A DNA stretch of 64,000 nt from NCBI RefSeq assembly GCF_016839145.1, contig NZ_CP069303.1:992001-1056000 (forward strand), read 5' to 3'. Both the position numbers and the translations under genes were made by a program. Source of the DNA: Shinella sp. PSBB067 (GTDB taxonomy: Bacteria; Pseudomonadota; Alphaproteobacteria; Rhizobiales; Rhizobiaceae). The notes beneath the pieces are model-generated. The model searched no databases. It worked only from the letters and a program-made list of their open reading frames with translations, and had not been told where the DNA came from. Position 1 is the first letter of the stretch. Every line of letters begins with the position of its first letter. Shown here piece by piece: positions 18,534-28,478 of the stretch.

Positions 18534-19550
18534 TCAGCCCTTCGCCGCCAGGTGCCGCGCCACGTCCATCGCGAAATAGGTGAGGATGCCGTCGCAGCCC
18601 GCGCGCTTGAAGGCGAGGAGGGTCTCGAGCATGACGCGCTCGCCGTCGATCCAGCCGTTCAGCGCGGCGGCCTTGATCTGGCTGTATTCGCCGGAGACCT
18701 GGTAGGCGAAGACCGGCAGGCCGAAGGCCTCCTTCATGCGCCAACAGATGTCGAGATAGGGCAGGCCCGGCTTGACCATCATCATGTCCGCGCCTTCCTG
18801 GACGTCGAGCGCCGCGTCGCGCATCGCCTCGGTGCCGTTGGCGGGGTCGATGTAATAGGTCTTCTTGTCGCCCTTGAGCAGGCCGCCGGTGCCGATGGCG
18901 TCGCGGAAGGGGCCGTAGTAGGCCGAGGCGAACTTCGTCGCATAGGCCATGATGCCGACATCCTGGTGGCCCGCCGCATCGAGCGCCCGGCGGATCGCGC
19001 CGATGCGCCCGTCCATCATCTCGGACGGCGCGATGATGTCGGAGCCGGCATCGGCCTGGATGACGGCGGCCTTGGCGACCAGCTCGACCGTCTCGTCGTT
19101 GACGATGACGTCGCCGCGCAGCACCCCGTCATGGCCGTGGCTGGTGAAGGGATCGAGTGCGACGTCGGTGATGACGCCGATATTCGGCACGGCCTTCTTG
19201 ATGGCGCGCGTCGCCTCGTTGATGAGGTTGTCGGCCGCAAGGCTGTGCGAGCCCGTCTCGTCGCGCAGGCGCATGTCGATATTGGGGAAGGTGGCGATGG
19301 CGGGAATGCCGAGGTCGGCCGCTTCCTTCGCCGCCTCGACGAGCCTGTCGACGCTCATGCGGTTGACGCCCGGCATGGCGGCGACCGGATCGGTGACATT
19401 GGTGCCCGGCACCACGAAGACCGGCCAGATGAGGTCGTCGACCGTCAGGCGGTTTTCCTGCACGAGCCGGCGCGTCCACTCGGCCTTCCGGTTGCGCCGC
19501 ATGCGGCGGTGGCCGGTGATCTCGTCGACGATGTTCCTGCTGCCGGTCAT
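18534..19550 (-). CDS. hemB: Porphobilinogen synthase (delta-aminolevulinic acid dehydratase)
   Basis: HemB condenses two 5-aminolevulinate molecules to porphobilinogen, the second step of the C4-pathway heme route used by alphaproteobacteria. The 338-residue protein has both Schiff-base lysines: IMAYATKFASAYYGPF and MMMVKPGLPYLD. The metal-site segment reads DVALDPFTSHGHDG, with Asp in place of the three zinc-binding cysteines found in Zn-type enzymes, so this is the Mg-dependent form known from rhizobia and Pseudomonas. Length is standard. No ICE or other regulatory site was assigned upstream. Confidence 0.97.
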   Translation of the reverse strand: MTGSRNIVDEITGHRRMRRNRKAEWTRRLVQENRLTVDDLIWPVFVVPGTNVTDPVAAMPGVNRMSVDRLVEAAKEAADLGIPAIATFPNIDMRLRDETGSHSLAADNLINEATRAIKKAVPNIGVITDVALDPFTSHGHDGVLRGDVIVNDETVELVAKAAVIQADAGSDIIAPSEMMDGRIGAIRRALDAAGHQDVGIMAYATKFASAYYGPFRDAIGTGGLLKGDKKTYYIDPANGTEAMRDAALDVQEGADMMMVKPGLPYLDICWRMKEAFGLPVFAYQVSGEYSQIKAAALNGWIDGERVMLETLLAFKRAGCDGILTYFAMDVARHLAAKG

Positions 19551-19705
19551 GATGCCATTTCCTTGCTGGTCCTTTGCTGCGCGCGTATTACCACGCCGCT
19601 TCCGGCAATCAAATCGCCAGCGGAAAAAGAGGCTGCGGCATATGGCCGTGCATGATGCGCTTTGCGGGCTTTATGCGCGCCGTCCTTGCCCTTACTGTCC
19701 GCGGC

Positions 19706-20143
19706 ATGGTTGCTGATTCTGCCAAGGGCCCAAGGCCGAGCCTGACCGAAACGCTGTTCGCGCTGTTCCTGCGGCTGGTGGCGGTGGCCTCGCTGTGGTT
19801 CGCGCTGCAGTACTGGGCCATGCTTACGGGCTTCTCCCTTGGAGGGAAGGGGCGCTTCGACCTTCTGCCGCCGGCCTGGAAGGCGGCCTCCACGGCGCTC
19901 GCCGTGCTCTTTCCCGTCGCGGCCGTCGGCCTCTGGCTGCTGGTCTCCTGGGGGCCGGTGATCTGGCTGATCGCGGCGGCGACCGAGATTGCCATGCACG
20001 AGGTCTATCCCTCCATCTTCGGCATCAACCGGCTGCTGGTCATCATGCATCTCGCGGTGGCCGCCGTGTTCCTGCTTTTCCGCGCCGCGCTCTTCATCCA
20101 GCGCCGCCGCCAGGCCCGCACGGTAAGAACTGATTCACCCTGA
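19706..20143 (+). CDS. DUF6163 family membrane protein
   Basis: A roughly 145-residue inner-membrane protein with four predicted helices: ETLFALFLRLVAVASLWFAL, a middle pair (AASTALAVLFPVAAVGLWLL and a second after WGPVIWL), and VIMHLAVAAVFLLFRAALFI. It matches the small Rhizobiales DUF6163 group, with no known function. The start is uncertain: I chose ATG 19706 (MVADSAKG), but in-frame ATGs at 19652 and 19655 would add a hydrophobic leader. It is divergent from hemB and followed by ldtR. Confidence 0.72.
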   Translation: MVADSAKGPRPSLTETLFALFLRLVAVASLWFALQYWAMLTGFSLGGKGRFDLLPPAWKAASTALAVLFPVAAVGLWLLVSWGPVIWLIAAATEIAMHEVYPSIFGINRLLVIMHLAVAAVFLLFRAALFIQRRRQARTVRTDSP

Positions 20144-20274
20144 GACAGGGTCGCTCTCCGGTAAGGCGCTGTTAAGGCTGCGGTTTAAGTAGAATTTTAG
20201 ATGCATTCGCTAGGTTCTCACTCAAGGCGGGACAACAAACCACACCGCCAAACAAAACAGTGAGGCAGAGAACC

Positions 20275-20787
20275 ATGAACACCAAGATGAAGCCGCAGCA
20301 GGCCCCGGTCGTCGATCCGCAGGAAGATGCGATCCGCAACCTCTATCTGGAATCCCTTCACCTCGTCGAGCGCCTGCACCGTCGCCTGCTCGATGTCATC
20401 AAGGACGAATTCGACCGCGCCGGTCGCTCCGACGTCAACGCCGTCCAGGCGCTGCTCCTCTTCAACATCGGCAATTCCGAGCTGACCGCCGGCGAGCTGC
20501 GCTCGCGGGGCTACTACCTCGGCTCGAACGTCTCCTACAACGTCAAGAAGCTGGTCGACCTCGGCTTCATCAACCACCAGCGCTCGCGCATCGACCGCCG
20601 CTCGGTCCGCATCAGCCTGACGGAAACCGGCCAGGAAGTCGCCGAGACCGTCGCAAAGCTCTACGAGCGCCACATCGGCTCGATCCAGAAGGTCGGCGGC
20701 ATCGGCGAAAGCGAGTTCAACCAGATGAACAAGCTGCTCCAGCGCCTCGACCGCTTCTGGAACGACTCGATCCTCTATCGCCTGTAA
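20275..20787 (+). CDS. ldtR: MarR-family transcriptional regulator LdtR
   Basis: A 170-residue winged-helix MarR regulator. The DNA-binding core runs through ELTAGELRSRGYYLGSNVSY and the wing RSRIDRRSVRISLTETG, with helices on both ends for dimerisation. It matches LdtR of Liberibacter and rhizobia, which controls the L,D-transpeptidase gene beside it and tolerance to osmotic stress, and which is inhibited by small ligands such as phloretin and benzbromarone. The ATG at 20275 is preceded by TGAGG; an in-frame GTG at 20260 is a weaker alternative. The target gene lies downstream on the same strand after a terminator. Confidence 0.9.
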   Translation: MNTKMKPQQAPVVDPQEDAIRNLYLESLHLVERLHRRLLDVIKDEFDRAGRSDVNAVQALLLFNIGNSELTAGELRSRGYYLGSNVSYNVKKLVDLGFINHQRSRIDRRSVRISLTETGQEVAETVAKLYERHIGSIQKVGGIGESEFNQMNKLLQRLDRFWNDSILYRL

Positions 20788-21082
20788 GTCCGGGCGCCGT
20801 TTCCGACCTCCTCCAAAAGCCGGCCGCGTTCCCTGCGCGTCCGGCTTTTCGCGTTTTCCGCTCCTTCACATCTTCGCGCACGCCCCGGTCCAGGGCCTCC
20901 GAGACACGAATTGGCCATATTGCTGTGACACCCGGACGCTGGGCTAAAGGTATGCGCGGACGGCACGGCCGGTTTGCGTTTGTTAACCCTGTTCATGATA
21001 GCTGCATCGGGTATGGACCGCTTGGTCGCGTGCCGCGTGCACCTCGCCGCTCGGTGCGGCGTTTCAGGAGATGATAGGATAG
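20788..21082 (+). other. ldtR-ldtP intergenic region with terminator and likely LdtR target
   Basis: The 295-bp gap starts with the ldtR terminator and should end with the ldtP promoter, so ldtP is expected to have its own transcript. It is the natural place for an LdtR operator, but I found no convincing symmetric site. AGGAG at 21066-21070 precedes the ldtP start. Confidence 0.4.
20815..20850 (+). terminator. Terminator after ldtR
   Basis: AAAAGCCGG (20815-20823) pairs with CCGGCTTTT (20841-20849); CGCG segments inside the loop extend the stem. Confidence 0.75.
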
Positions 21083-22408
21083 ATGTCTCGCAAACCCGGA
21101 TTTGACGTGTTCTCGCGCCGTGCATTCCTGCGTTCGGCAGCAACCCTCGGAGCCGCCGCCGTCGCCGGCCCGACGTTCGCCCAGTCGGCCATGGACGATA
21201 TCCTGGATTCCTCGCGTCGCGGCAACTGGGACGACCAGTTCGACGCCAAGGCCTCGCGCAGCGCCGATGCCGTCGCCTCCAACAATCCTATCCTCGGCCC
21301 CGGCGCCGTGCCGAACATCCAGCAGGCGATCGCCGACTACCAGCAGATCGTGTCCGCCGGCGGCTGGTCGGACGTGGCGTCCGCCCAGAAGCTGCAGCTC
21401 GGCGTGGTCGATCCCGGCGTCCAGACCCTGCGCCAGCGCCTGATGATCTCCGGCGACCTGCCGCGCGAGGCAGGCATTTCCAATTCCTTCGATTCTTATG
21501 TCGACGGCGCGGTGAAGCGCTTCCAGGCCCGCCACGGCCTGCCGCAGGACGGCGTGCTCGGCGAATATACGCTGAAGGCCATGAACGTGCCGGCGACGAC
21601 GCGCCTCAACCAGCTCAACACGAACCTGGTGCGCCTGCAGACCATGTCCGGCGATCTCGGCCAGCGCTACGTGATGGTGAACATCCCGGCCACCTATATC
21701 GAGGCCGTGGAAGACGGCCGCGTGGCGCTGCGCCACGTCGCGGTGGTCGGCCGCATCAGCCGCCCGACGCATATCCTCAACTCGAAGATCTACGACGTCA
21801 CGCTCAATCCCTACTGGACCGCGCCGCGCTCGATCGTCGAGAAGGACATCGTGCCGCTGATGCGCAAGGACCCGACCTACCTCAAGCGCAACAACATCCG
21901 CCTGATCGACGGCAGCGGCCGCGAGGTCGCGCCGGAGACCGTCGACTGGTTCGCCGACAAGGCGCCGAACCTGATGTTCCGCCAGGACCCGGGCAAGATC
22001 AACGCCATGGCGTCCACCAAGATCAACTTCCACAACACCAACAACGAATACATGCACGACACGCCCCAGCAGGGCCTGTTCAACAAGCTGATGCGCTTCG
22101 AATCCTCCGGCTGCGTGCGTGTGCAGAACGTCCGCGACCTCATCACCTGGCTGCTGCGCGACACGCCCGGCTGGTCGCGCCAGCAGATCGAGAAGGTCAT
22201 CAACGACCGCGTCAACACGCCGATCAAGCTGGCCGTCGAGGTCCCGGTCTACTTCGTCTACATCACCGCCTGGTCGGCCCGCGACCGTGTCGTGCAGTTC
22301 CGCGACGACATCTACCAGATGGACGGCGCCACCGAACTCGCCCTCCAGACCGGCTACGGCATGGAAAAGCCCGCCGGCTCCCCGGACGACGACCTGCTGC
22401 CGCAATAA
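21083..22408 (+). CDS. ldtP: L,D-transpeptidase LdtP (YkuD family), Tat-exported
   Basis: A 441-residue periplasmic L,D-transpeptidase that makes 3-3 peptidoglycan crosslinks or anchors proteins to the wall. The N terminus has a Tat signal (SRRAFLRSAATLG, cleavage near AQS). A peptidoglycan-binding helix bundle follows around residues 110-170 (AVKRFQARHGLPQDGVLGEY), then the YkuD domain with HNTNNEYMHDTP and the catalytic SSGCVRVQN (SxGCxR). The adjacent ldtR and Liberibacter work support its regulation by LdtR. Length and motif order match the large rhizobial LdtP group. Confidence 0.93.
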   Translation: MSRKPGFDVFSRRAFLRSAATLGAAAVAGPTFAQSAMDDILDSSRRGNWDDQFDAKASRSADAVASNNPILGPGAVPNIQQAIADYQQIVSAGGWSDVASAQKLQLGVVDPGVQTLRQRLMISGDLPREAGISNSFDSYVDGAVKRFQARHGLPQDGVLGEYTLKAMNVPATTRLNQLNTNLVRLQTMSGDLGQRYVMVNIPATYIEAVEDGRVALRHVAVVGRISRPTHILNSKIYDVTLNPYWTAPRSIVEKDIVPLMRKDPTYLKRNNIRLIDGSGREVAPETVDWFADKAPNLMFRQDPGKINAMASTKINFHNTNNEYMHDTPQQGLFNKLMRFESSGCVRVQNVRDLITWLLRDTPGWSRQQIEKVINDRVNTPIKLAVEVPVYFVYITAWSARDRVVQFRDDIYQMDGATELALQTGYGMEKPAGSPDDDLLPQ

Positions 22409-22428
22409 GGCGATTTGTAGGATTTTTC

Positions 22429-22465
22429 AAAGGCCCCGCTTCCCCTTGGAATGCGGGGCCTTTTT
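22429..22465 (+). terminator. Terminator after ldtP
   Basis: AAGGCCCCGC (22430-22439) pairs with GCGGGGCCTT (22453-22462), followed by a T run. Confidence 0.88.
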
Positions 22466-22599
22466 CCTTTGGGCTATGGGCCCCTTGTCGTTTTTATCCC
22501 ATAAGGCGCGTTGAAATGGCGCAAACCGTGGAGCGGATATTGCCCTTGCCATGCGAGGACGTTAAACACCGTGCCACCCACCCTTAAGGAGCCTCGAGG

Positions 22600-23898
<1,299 letters not shown>

Positions 23899-23910
23899 GC
23901 AGGTCAGAGA

Positions 23911-24390
23911 ATGCGCTGCCCCTATTGCGGTTCGGAAGATACGCAGGTGAAGGACTCCCGTCCCGCAGAGGACGGGGCCGCCATTCGCCGCCGGCGCATC
24001 TGCCCGGATTGCGGCGGTCGGTTCACGACCTTCGAACGGGTGCAGCTCCGCGAGCTGATGGTCGTCAAGAAGACGGGCCGCAAGGCCCCCTTCGACCGCG
24101 ACAAGCTCCTGAAATCTTTCGAGATCGCGCTTCGCAAGCGGCCCGTCGACCGGGACCGCATCGAACGCGCGGTCTCGGGGATCGTCCGCCGGCTCGAAAG
24201 CTCCGGCGAGACGGAAATCGCCTCCGAGGAGATCGGCCTCCAGGTGCTGGAGGCGCTGAAGGCGCTCGATGACGTCGGCTTCGTGCGCTACGCCTCTGTT
24301 TACCGCGACTTCTCCCATGTCGACGACTTCGAGAAGATCCTCGCCGAAGTCGCCGCAAAGATCGCCCGGGATCCGGGCGCCGACAGTTAG
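23911..24390 (+). CDS. nrdR: Transcriptional repressor NrdR
   Basis: NrdR senses ATP/dATP and represses ribonucleotide reductase genes through NrdR boxes. The 159-residue protein has a zinc ribbon with two Cys pairs ([13 protein letters not shown] and [16 protein letters not shown]) followed by an ATP-cone domain ([18 protein letters not shown]). Length and layout are standard. Its stop TAG is directly followed by the ribD ATG, so the two are tightly coupled. Confidence 0.97.
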   Translation: MRCPYCGSEDTQVKDSRPAEDGAAIRRRRICPDCGGRFTTFERVQLRELMVVKKTGRKAPFDRDKLLKSFEIALRKRPVDRDRIERAVSGIVRRLESSGETEIASEEIGLQVLEALKALDDVGFVRYASVYRDFSHVDDFEKILAEVAAKIARDPGADS

Positions 24391-25488
24391 ATGTCGGCCG
24401 ACGCGGAAGATAGACGCTTCATGGCGGCGGCGATCCGCCTCAGCCGCCGCAACCTTGGCCTGACCTCCACCAACCCCTCCGTCGCCTGCCTCATCGTCAG
24501 GGACGGCGTGATCGTCGGCTCGGCCGTCACCGCGCCGGGCGGCCGGCCGCATGCGGAAACGCAGGCGCTTTCCGAGGCGGGCGCGGCGGCGCGCGGCGCC
24601 ACCGCCTATGTCACGCTCGAACCCTGCTCGCACCACGGCAAGACGCCGCCGTGCTCAGAGGCGCTGATCGCCGCCGGTGTGGCGCGCGTTGTCGTCGCTG
24701 TGACCGACCCGGATGAACGGGTGGCGGGCAGGGGGCTGGCGATGCTGCGCGATGCGGGCATCAAGGTGGAGACCGGCGTTCTGGAGGAGGCGGGCCGGGA
24801 AGCCCTTGCCGCCTACCTCGCTCGGCAGACGAGGAAGCAGCCCCATGTGACTCTGAAACTTGCCGTTTCGGCCGACGGCATGCTCGGCCGGCTGGGCGAG
24901 GGGCAGGCGGCGATCACCGGCCCGGTCTCGCGCGGGCAGGTGCATGTGCTGCGCGCCGAGACGGACGCGATCCTCGTCGGCATCGGCACGGCGCTCGCCG
25001 ACGATCCGGAACTCACCTGCCGCCTGCCGGGGCTCGAAGCCCGCTCGCCGGTGCGCATCGTGCTCGACCCGCGGCTGGAACTGCCGCCGGCCTCGAAGCT
25101 GGCGCAGACGGCCCGGACGGTGCCGGTCATCGTCGTGACGGAGCGCGATGACAGGGACGATCCCGCTTTCGTCGCGCGCCAGGCGGCGCTGGAAGCGCTT
25201 GGTGTCGAGGTGCTGATCTGCGATCCGCGCAAGCTGGGCGCCTTGCTGACGGCGCTCGCGACGCGCGGCATCTCCTCGTTGCTGGTGGAGGGCGGTGCGC
25301 GCACGGCCGGGTCCTTCCTCGATGCCGGCCTGGTCGACCGCATCCTCCTGTTTTCCGGCGTGGTCACCCTTGGCGGGGACGGGGTTCCATCCCCATTTGT
25401 CCCGGGGCGGAGGCCGGATGGCTTCTCGCTTCGCCACACGGCGCGCTACGGCACGGATGTCCTGCAAGAATACGAAAGAGACGATTGA
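24391..25488 (+). CDS. ribD: Bifunctional riboflavin deaminase/reductase RibD
   Basis: RibD performs the second and third steps of riboflavin synthesis: deamination of the pyrimidine ring and reduction of the ribosyl chain. The 365-residue protein has an N-terminal cytidine-deaminase-like domain with zinc motifs HAETQAL and PCSHHGKTPPC, and a C-terminal reductase domain (DAILVGIGTALADDPELTCR, LLVEGGARTAGSFLDAGLVD). It begins right after nrdR with no gap and its stop overlaps the ribE start by one base. Confidence 0.96.
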   Translation: MSADAEDRRFMAAAIRLSRRNLGLTSTNPSVACLIVRDGVIVGSAVTAPGGRPHAETQALSEAGAAARGATAYVTLEPCSHHGKTPPCSEALIAAGVARVVVAVTDPDERVAGRGLAMLRDAGIKVETGVLEEAGREALAAYLARQTRKQPHVTLKLAVSADGMLGRLGEGQAAITGPVSRGQVHVLRAETDAILVGIGTALADDPELTCRLPGLEARSPVRIVLDPRLELPPASKLAQTARTVPVIVVTERDDRDDPAFVARQAALEALGVEVLICDPRKLGALLTALATRGISSLLVEGGARTAGSFLDAGLVDRILLFSGVVTLGGDGVPSPFVPGRRPDGFSLRHTARYGTDVLQEYERDD

Positions 25489-26105
25489 TGTTTACCGGCA
25501 TTGTCACCGATATCGGAACGGTCGAGAAGATCGAGCCCATGAACGAGGGCGTGCGCCTGCGCGTGCGCACGAACTACGACCCCGCCACCATCGACATGGG
25601 CGCCTCCATCGCCCATTCGGGCACCTGCCTCACCGTGACCGGACTGCCGGAGGAGGGCGCCAATGGCCGCTGGTTCGAGGTCGAGGCCTGGGAAGAGGCG
25701 CTGCGGCTGACGACCATCGGCACCTGGACGGCCGGCACGCGCATCAATCTCGAACGGTCCCTGAAGATCGGCGACGAGCTCGGCGGCCACATCGTCTCCG
25801 GCCATGTCGACGGCAAGGCGGAGATCCTCTCCGTCGAGGCGGAGGGCGATGCGACCCGCTTCCGCATCCGCGCGCCCGAGGGGTTGGAGCGCTTCGTCGC
25901 GCCGAAGGGCTCCGTCGCGCTCGACGGCACCTCGCTCACCGTCAACGCGGTCGATGGCGCGGTCTTCGACGTGCTCCTCATCCGCCATACGCTGGAGGTC
26001 ACCACCTGGGGCGAGCGCAAGGCCGGCGACTTCGTCAATTTCGAGGTCGACACCATGGCGCGCTATGCCGCGCGGCTCGCGGAGTTCCCCGCGCCGAAGG
26101 TGTGA
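25488..26105 (+). CDS. ribE: Riboflavin synthase (alpha subunit type)
   Basis: Riboflavin synthase dismutates two 6,7-dimethyl-8-ribityllumazine molecules to riboflavin. The 205-residue protein has two lumazine-binding repeats, starting MFTGIVTDIG and NLERSLKIGDELGGHIVSGH, each with the conserved SxAxxGxCLTV/SVALDGTSLTVN elements. The ATG at 25488 overlaps the ribD stop (TGATG). Product of this enzyme's partner RibH is encoded 1.4 kb downstream, after a diguanylate cyclase gene. Confidence 0.96.
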   Translation: MFTGIVTDIGTVEKIEPMNEGVRLRVRTNYDPATIDMGASIAHSGTCLTVTGLPEEGANGRWFEVEAWEEALRLTTIGTWTAGTRINLERSLKIGDELGGHIVSGHVDGKAEILSVEAEGDATRFRIRAPEGLERFVAPKGSVALDGTSLTVNAVDGAVFDVLLIRHTLEVTTWGERKAGDFVNFEVDTMARYAARLAEFPAPKV

Positions 26106-26132
26106 CGGCGGCGTGACGGAAGGCGGATTTCG

Positions 26133-26150
26133 TCCCGTATCGGTACGGGA
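26133..26150. promoter_or_regulatory. Perfect hairpin upstream of the diguanylate cyclase
   Basis: TCCCGTA (26133-26139) and TACGGGA (26144-26150) form a perfect 7-bp stem with loop TCGG. It lies 28 bp after ribE and about 90 bp before the cyclase ATG. It lacks a T tract, so it may be an operator or a weak terminator. Confidence 0.35.
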
Positions 26151-26239
26151 TAAAGGCCGGCTTTCGCGCGCCGGGTAACGATATCGATACTTCTGCGCTT
26201 TTACGGTGAACGGCATCGGACCCCGGAGACCGTTCCCGC

Positions 26240-27376
26240 ATGACGCCTGATTACAACACGCTCCTTCTTGCGATCGGGCTGTCCGGCTTCTGCCTGTCGG
26301 CGACGCTGTTCGCCTCGTGGATGTCCACCCGCGTCGAACGCTTCCTGCTTTCCTGGTCGCTCGGCATCGGCTGCATCGTGCCGGCCGTCGCCGTCTACAG
26401 CGCCTATGTCGAAAACCCCGGCGTCCGTCTCGGCTGCCTTGCCTTCCTGCTCCAGTTTCTCGGCTTCGCCTTCATCTACGGTGCGGCCTACCGCTTTCGC
26501 ACCGGGCGGAGGGGGCGAAAGCGCATGGTGGTGGTCTTCACGGCGAGCGCGGCCATCGCCCTGCCGTGGCTGCTTGCCGGCTATGACGGCATCGGCTTCA
26601 TCGTGCTCAACCTGCTGATCGCGTCGGCGCTCGTCGCGACGGCCGCCGAGTACTGGCGTGGCCGCGAAGAAGCGCCGCTGCCGCTCACCGGCATCGCCGT
26701 CCTCTACATGATGACCGCGCTTTCCTTCGTGCTCTGCGCCGCCGTTCTCCTCCATGGCGGTCGCTGGGTGCTCGGCCATGCGCCCGACAACTGGGCGGAA
26801 AACCTCAACCTCGTCATGGCGATCGTCGGCATTACCGGCATCGGGGCCATGTCGCTGGCGCTGAACCAGTGGCGCATCGCCGGCAGCCACCAGCGCGCCG
26901 CCAACACCGATGCGCTGACGGGCCTGCTCAACCGCCGCGCGCTCTTCGACCGCTACGGCGATGAAACGATGGGCGAGCACCGGGCGGCGATCGCCTTCGA
27001 TCTCGACAGCTTCAAGTCGGTCAACGACCGCTACGGCCATGCGGCCGGCGACGCGGTGCTGAAGGTCTTCGCCGAGGTGCTGCGCGATGCCTGCGGCACG
27101 GCGGCCTGCATCGCCCGCCTCGGCGGGGAGGAGTTCATCGTGGTTCTGGACCGGACCCTGCCGGACCGGGCCCATCGCATCGGCGAGCATATCCGCGCGG
27201 AGTTCGCCTCCAGGCTCATCCCGTTCGGCGGACGGCCGATCACCTGCACCGTCAGCGCCGGCATCGCCTTCGGCAATGCGGACGGCCTCAGCTTCGATTC
27301 CCTGCTCAGCAATGCGGACAGGGCGCTCTACATGTCCAAGCGCGACGGCCGCAACCGCGTGTCGCTGGCCGCCTGA
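26240..27376 (+). CDS. Membrane-anchored diguanylate cyclase (GGDEF)
   Basis: A 378-residue c-di-GMP-producing enzyme. The N-terminal half has about six hydrophobic helices (LLLAIGLSGFCLSATLFASW through ALSFVLCAAVLLHGG), then a short linker leads to a GGDEF domain: TDALTGLLNRRALFD, FDLDSFKSVNDRYGHAAGD, and the active site ARLGGEEF (GGEEF, a functional variant). The inhibitory I-site RxxD is not at its usual position before the active site (the segment reads RDACGTAACIARLGG), so product inhibition may be absent. The gene sits between ribE and ribH. Function in c-di-GMP output is inferred from the motif. Confidence 0.92.
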   Translation: MTPDYNTLLLAIGLSGFCLSATLFASWMSTRVERFLLSWSLGIGCIVPAVAVYSAYVENPGVRLGCLAFLLQFLGFAFIYGAAYRFRTGRRGRKRMVVVFTASAAIALPWLLAGYDGIGFIVLNLLIASALVATAAEYWRGREEAPLPLTGIAVLYMMTALSFVLCAAVLLHGGRWVLGHAPDNWAENLNLVMAIVGITGIGAMSLALNQWRIAGSHQRAANTDALTGLLNRRALFDRYGDETMGEHRAAIAFDLDSFKSVNDRYGHAAGDAVLKVFAEVLRDACGTAACIARLGGEEFIVVLDRTLPDRAHRIGEHIRAEFASRLIPFGGRPITCTVSAGIAFGNADGLSFDSLLSNADRALYMSKRDGRNRVSLAA

Positions 27377-27522
27377 GCGCCAGGCACCGAATACCCTGAG
27401 CCTCCGCCTTGCGCGGAAATCGCCGCAGGGGGCGGAAAACGCTTGCCAAGCCTCGCCTGTCGTGGTTTGACCGCCGCCTCTGCCCGCATCTGCGTGGCCT
27501 GCTTCCAATTTTCAGGTGATCC

Positions 27523-27984
27523 ATGGCCAACACCGATAAACCTCATCTTCTCATCGTCGAGGCCCGCTTCTACGACGACATGGCCGATGCGATGCTCGAT
27601 GGCGCCAAGAACGCGCTTGCGGCCGCCGGTGCCAGCTACGACATCGTCACCGTGATGGGCGCGCTCGAAATCCCCGCGGCGATCTCCATGGCCCTCGACG
27701 GCATGGAGAACGGCGGCACCTGGTACGACGGTTTCGTCGCGCTCGGCATGGTCATCCGCGGCGAGACCTACCATTTCGACATCGTCGCCAACGAATCGAG
27801 CCGCGCGCTGATGGACCTTTCCGTCAGCGAGGCCCTGCCGATCGGCAACGGCATCCTGACGGTCGAGAACGACGAGCAGGGCTGGGCGCGCGCCCGCCGC
27901 TCGGAGGGCGACAAGGGCGGCTTTGCTGCCCGCGCGGCGCTGACCATGATCGAGCTGAAGAAGAAACTGGGCGGCGAACAGTGA
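27523..27984 (+). CDS. ribH: 6,7-dimethyl-8-ribityllumazine synthase
   Basis: RibH condenses 3,4-dihydroxybutanone phosphate with the RibD product to give lumazine, the penultimate step to riboflavin. The 153-residue protein shows [25 protein letters not shown], and the phosphate-binding [12 protein letters not shown] plus the conserved His. Rhizobia often carry two lumazine synthases, this one being of the shorter type linked to nusB. Its stop overlaps the nusB GTG start (GTGA). No FMN riboswitch was recognised upstream. Confidence 0.96.
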   Translation: MANTDKPHLLIVEARFYDDMADAMLDGAKNALAAAGASYDIVTVMGALEIPAAISMALDGMENGGTWYDGFVALGMVIRGETYHFDIVANESSRALMDLSVSEALPIGNGILTVENDEQGWARARRSEGDKGGFAARAALTMIELKKKLGGEQ

Positions 27985-28466
27985 CCACCGAGAAGAACCA
28001 GCAGCCGGTGAAGCCGGCCAACCAGCGCGGCGCGGCGCGCCTTGCCGCCGTGCAGGCCCTCTACCAGATGGACATCGGCGGCACCGGCGTGCTGGAGATC
28101 GTCGCCGAATACGAGCTGCACCGCCTCGGCCAGGAGCTCGACGGCGACACCTACCTCAAGGCGGACGCTTCGTGGTTCCGCTCCATCGTCTCCGGCGTCG
28201 TGCGCGACCAGCGCCAGCTCGATCCGATGATCGGCGCGGCGCTGCAGGACGACTGGGCGCTTTCCCGCCTCGATTCCACCGTCCGCGCCATCCTGCGCGC
28301 CGGCACCTTCGAGCTGAAGGAGCGCAAGGACGTTCCCGTCGCCGTGATCGTCACGGAATATGTCGAGATCGCCAAGGCATTCTTCGAAGACGAGGAGCCG
28401 AAGCTGGTGAACGCGGTCCTCGACCGCATCGCCCGGCAGCTTCGGCCCGACACGACGCGCAAATAG
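27981..28466 (+). CDS. nusB: Transcription antitermination factor NusB
   Basis: NusB binds boxA RNA with S10 and promotes antitermination, chiefly on rRNA operons. The 161-residue all-helical protein has the typical [19 protein letters not shown] start and a C-terminal [19 protein letters not shown] segment with [10 protein letters not shown]. The start is GTG at 27981, overlapping the ribH stop. ribH-nusB linkage is very widespread. Confidence 0.96.
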   Translation: MTTEKNQQPVKPANQRGAARLAAVQALYQMDIGGTGVLEIVAEYELHRLGQELDGDTYLKADASWFRSIVSGVVRDQRQLDPMIGAALQDDWALSRLDSTVRAILRAGTFELKERKDVPVAVIVTEYVEIAKAFFEDEEPKLVNAVLDRIARQLRPDTTRK

Positions 28467-28478
28467 AAGGTAGGCGGA

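Noticed and set aside
22466..22599. Glycine riboswitch before glyA
   Set aside because: The leader is short and has no tandem aptamer-like segments.
27377..27522. FMN riboswitch before ribH
   Set aside because: The conserved RFN-element segments are absent in this 146-bp gap.
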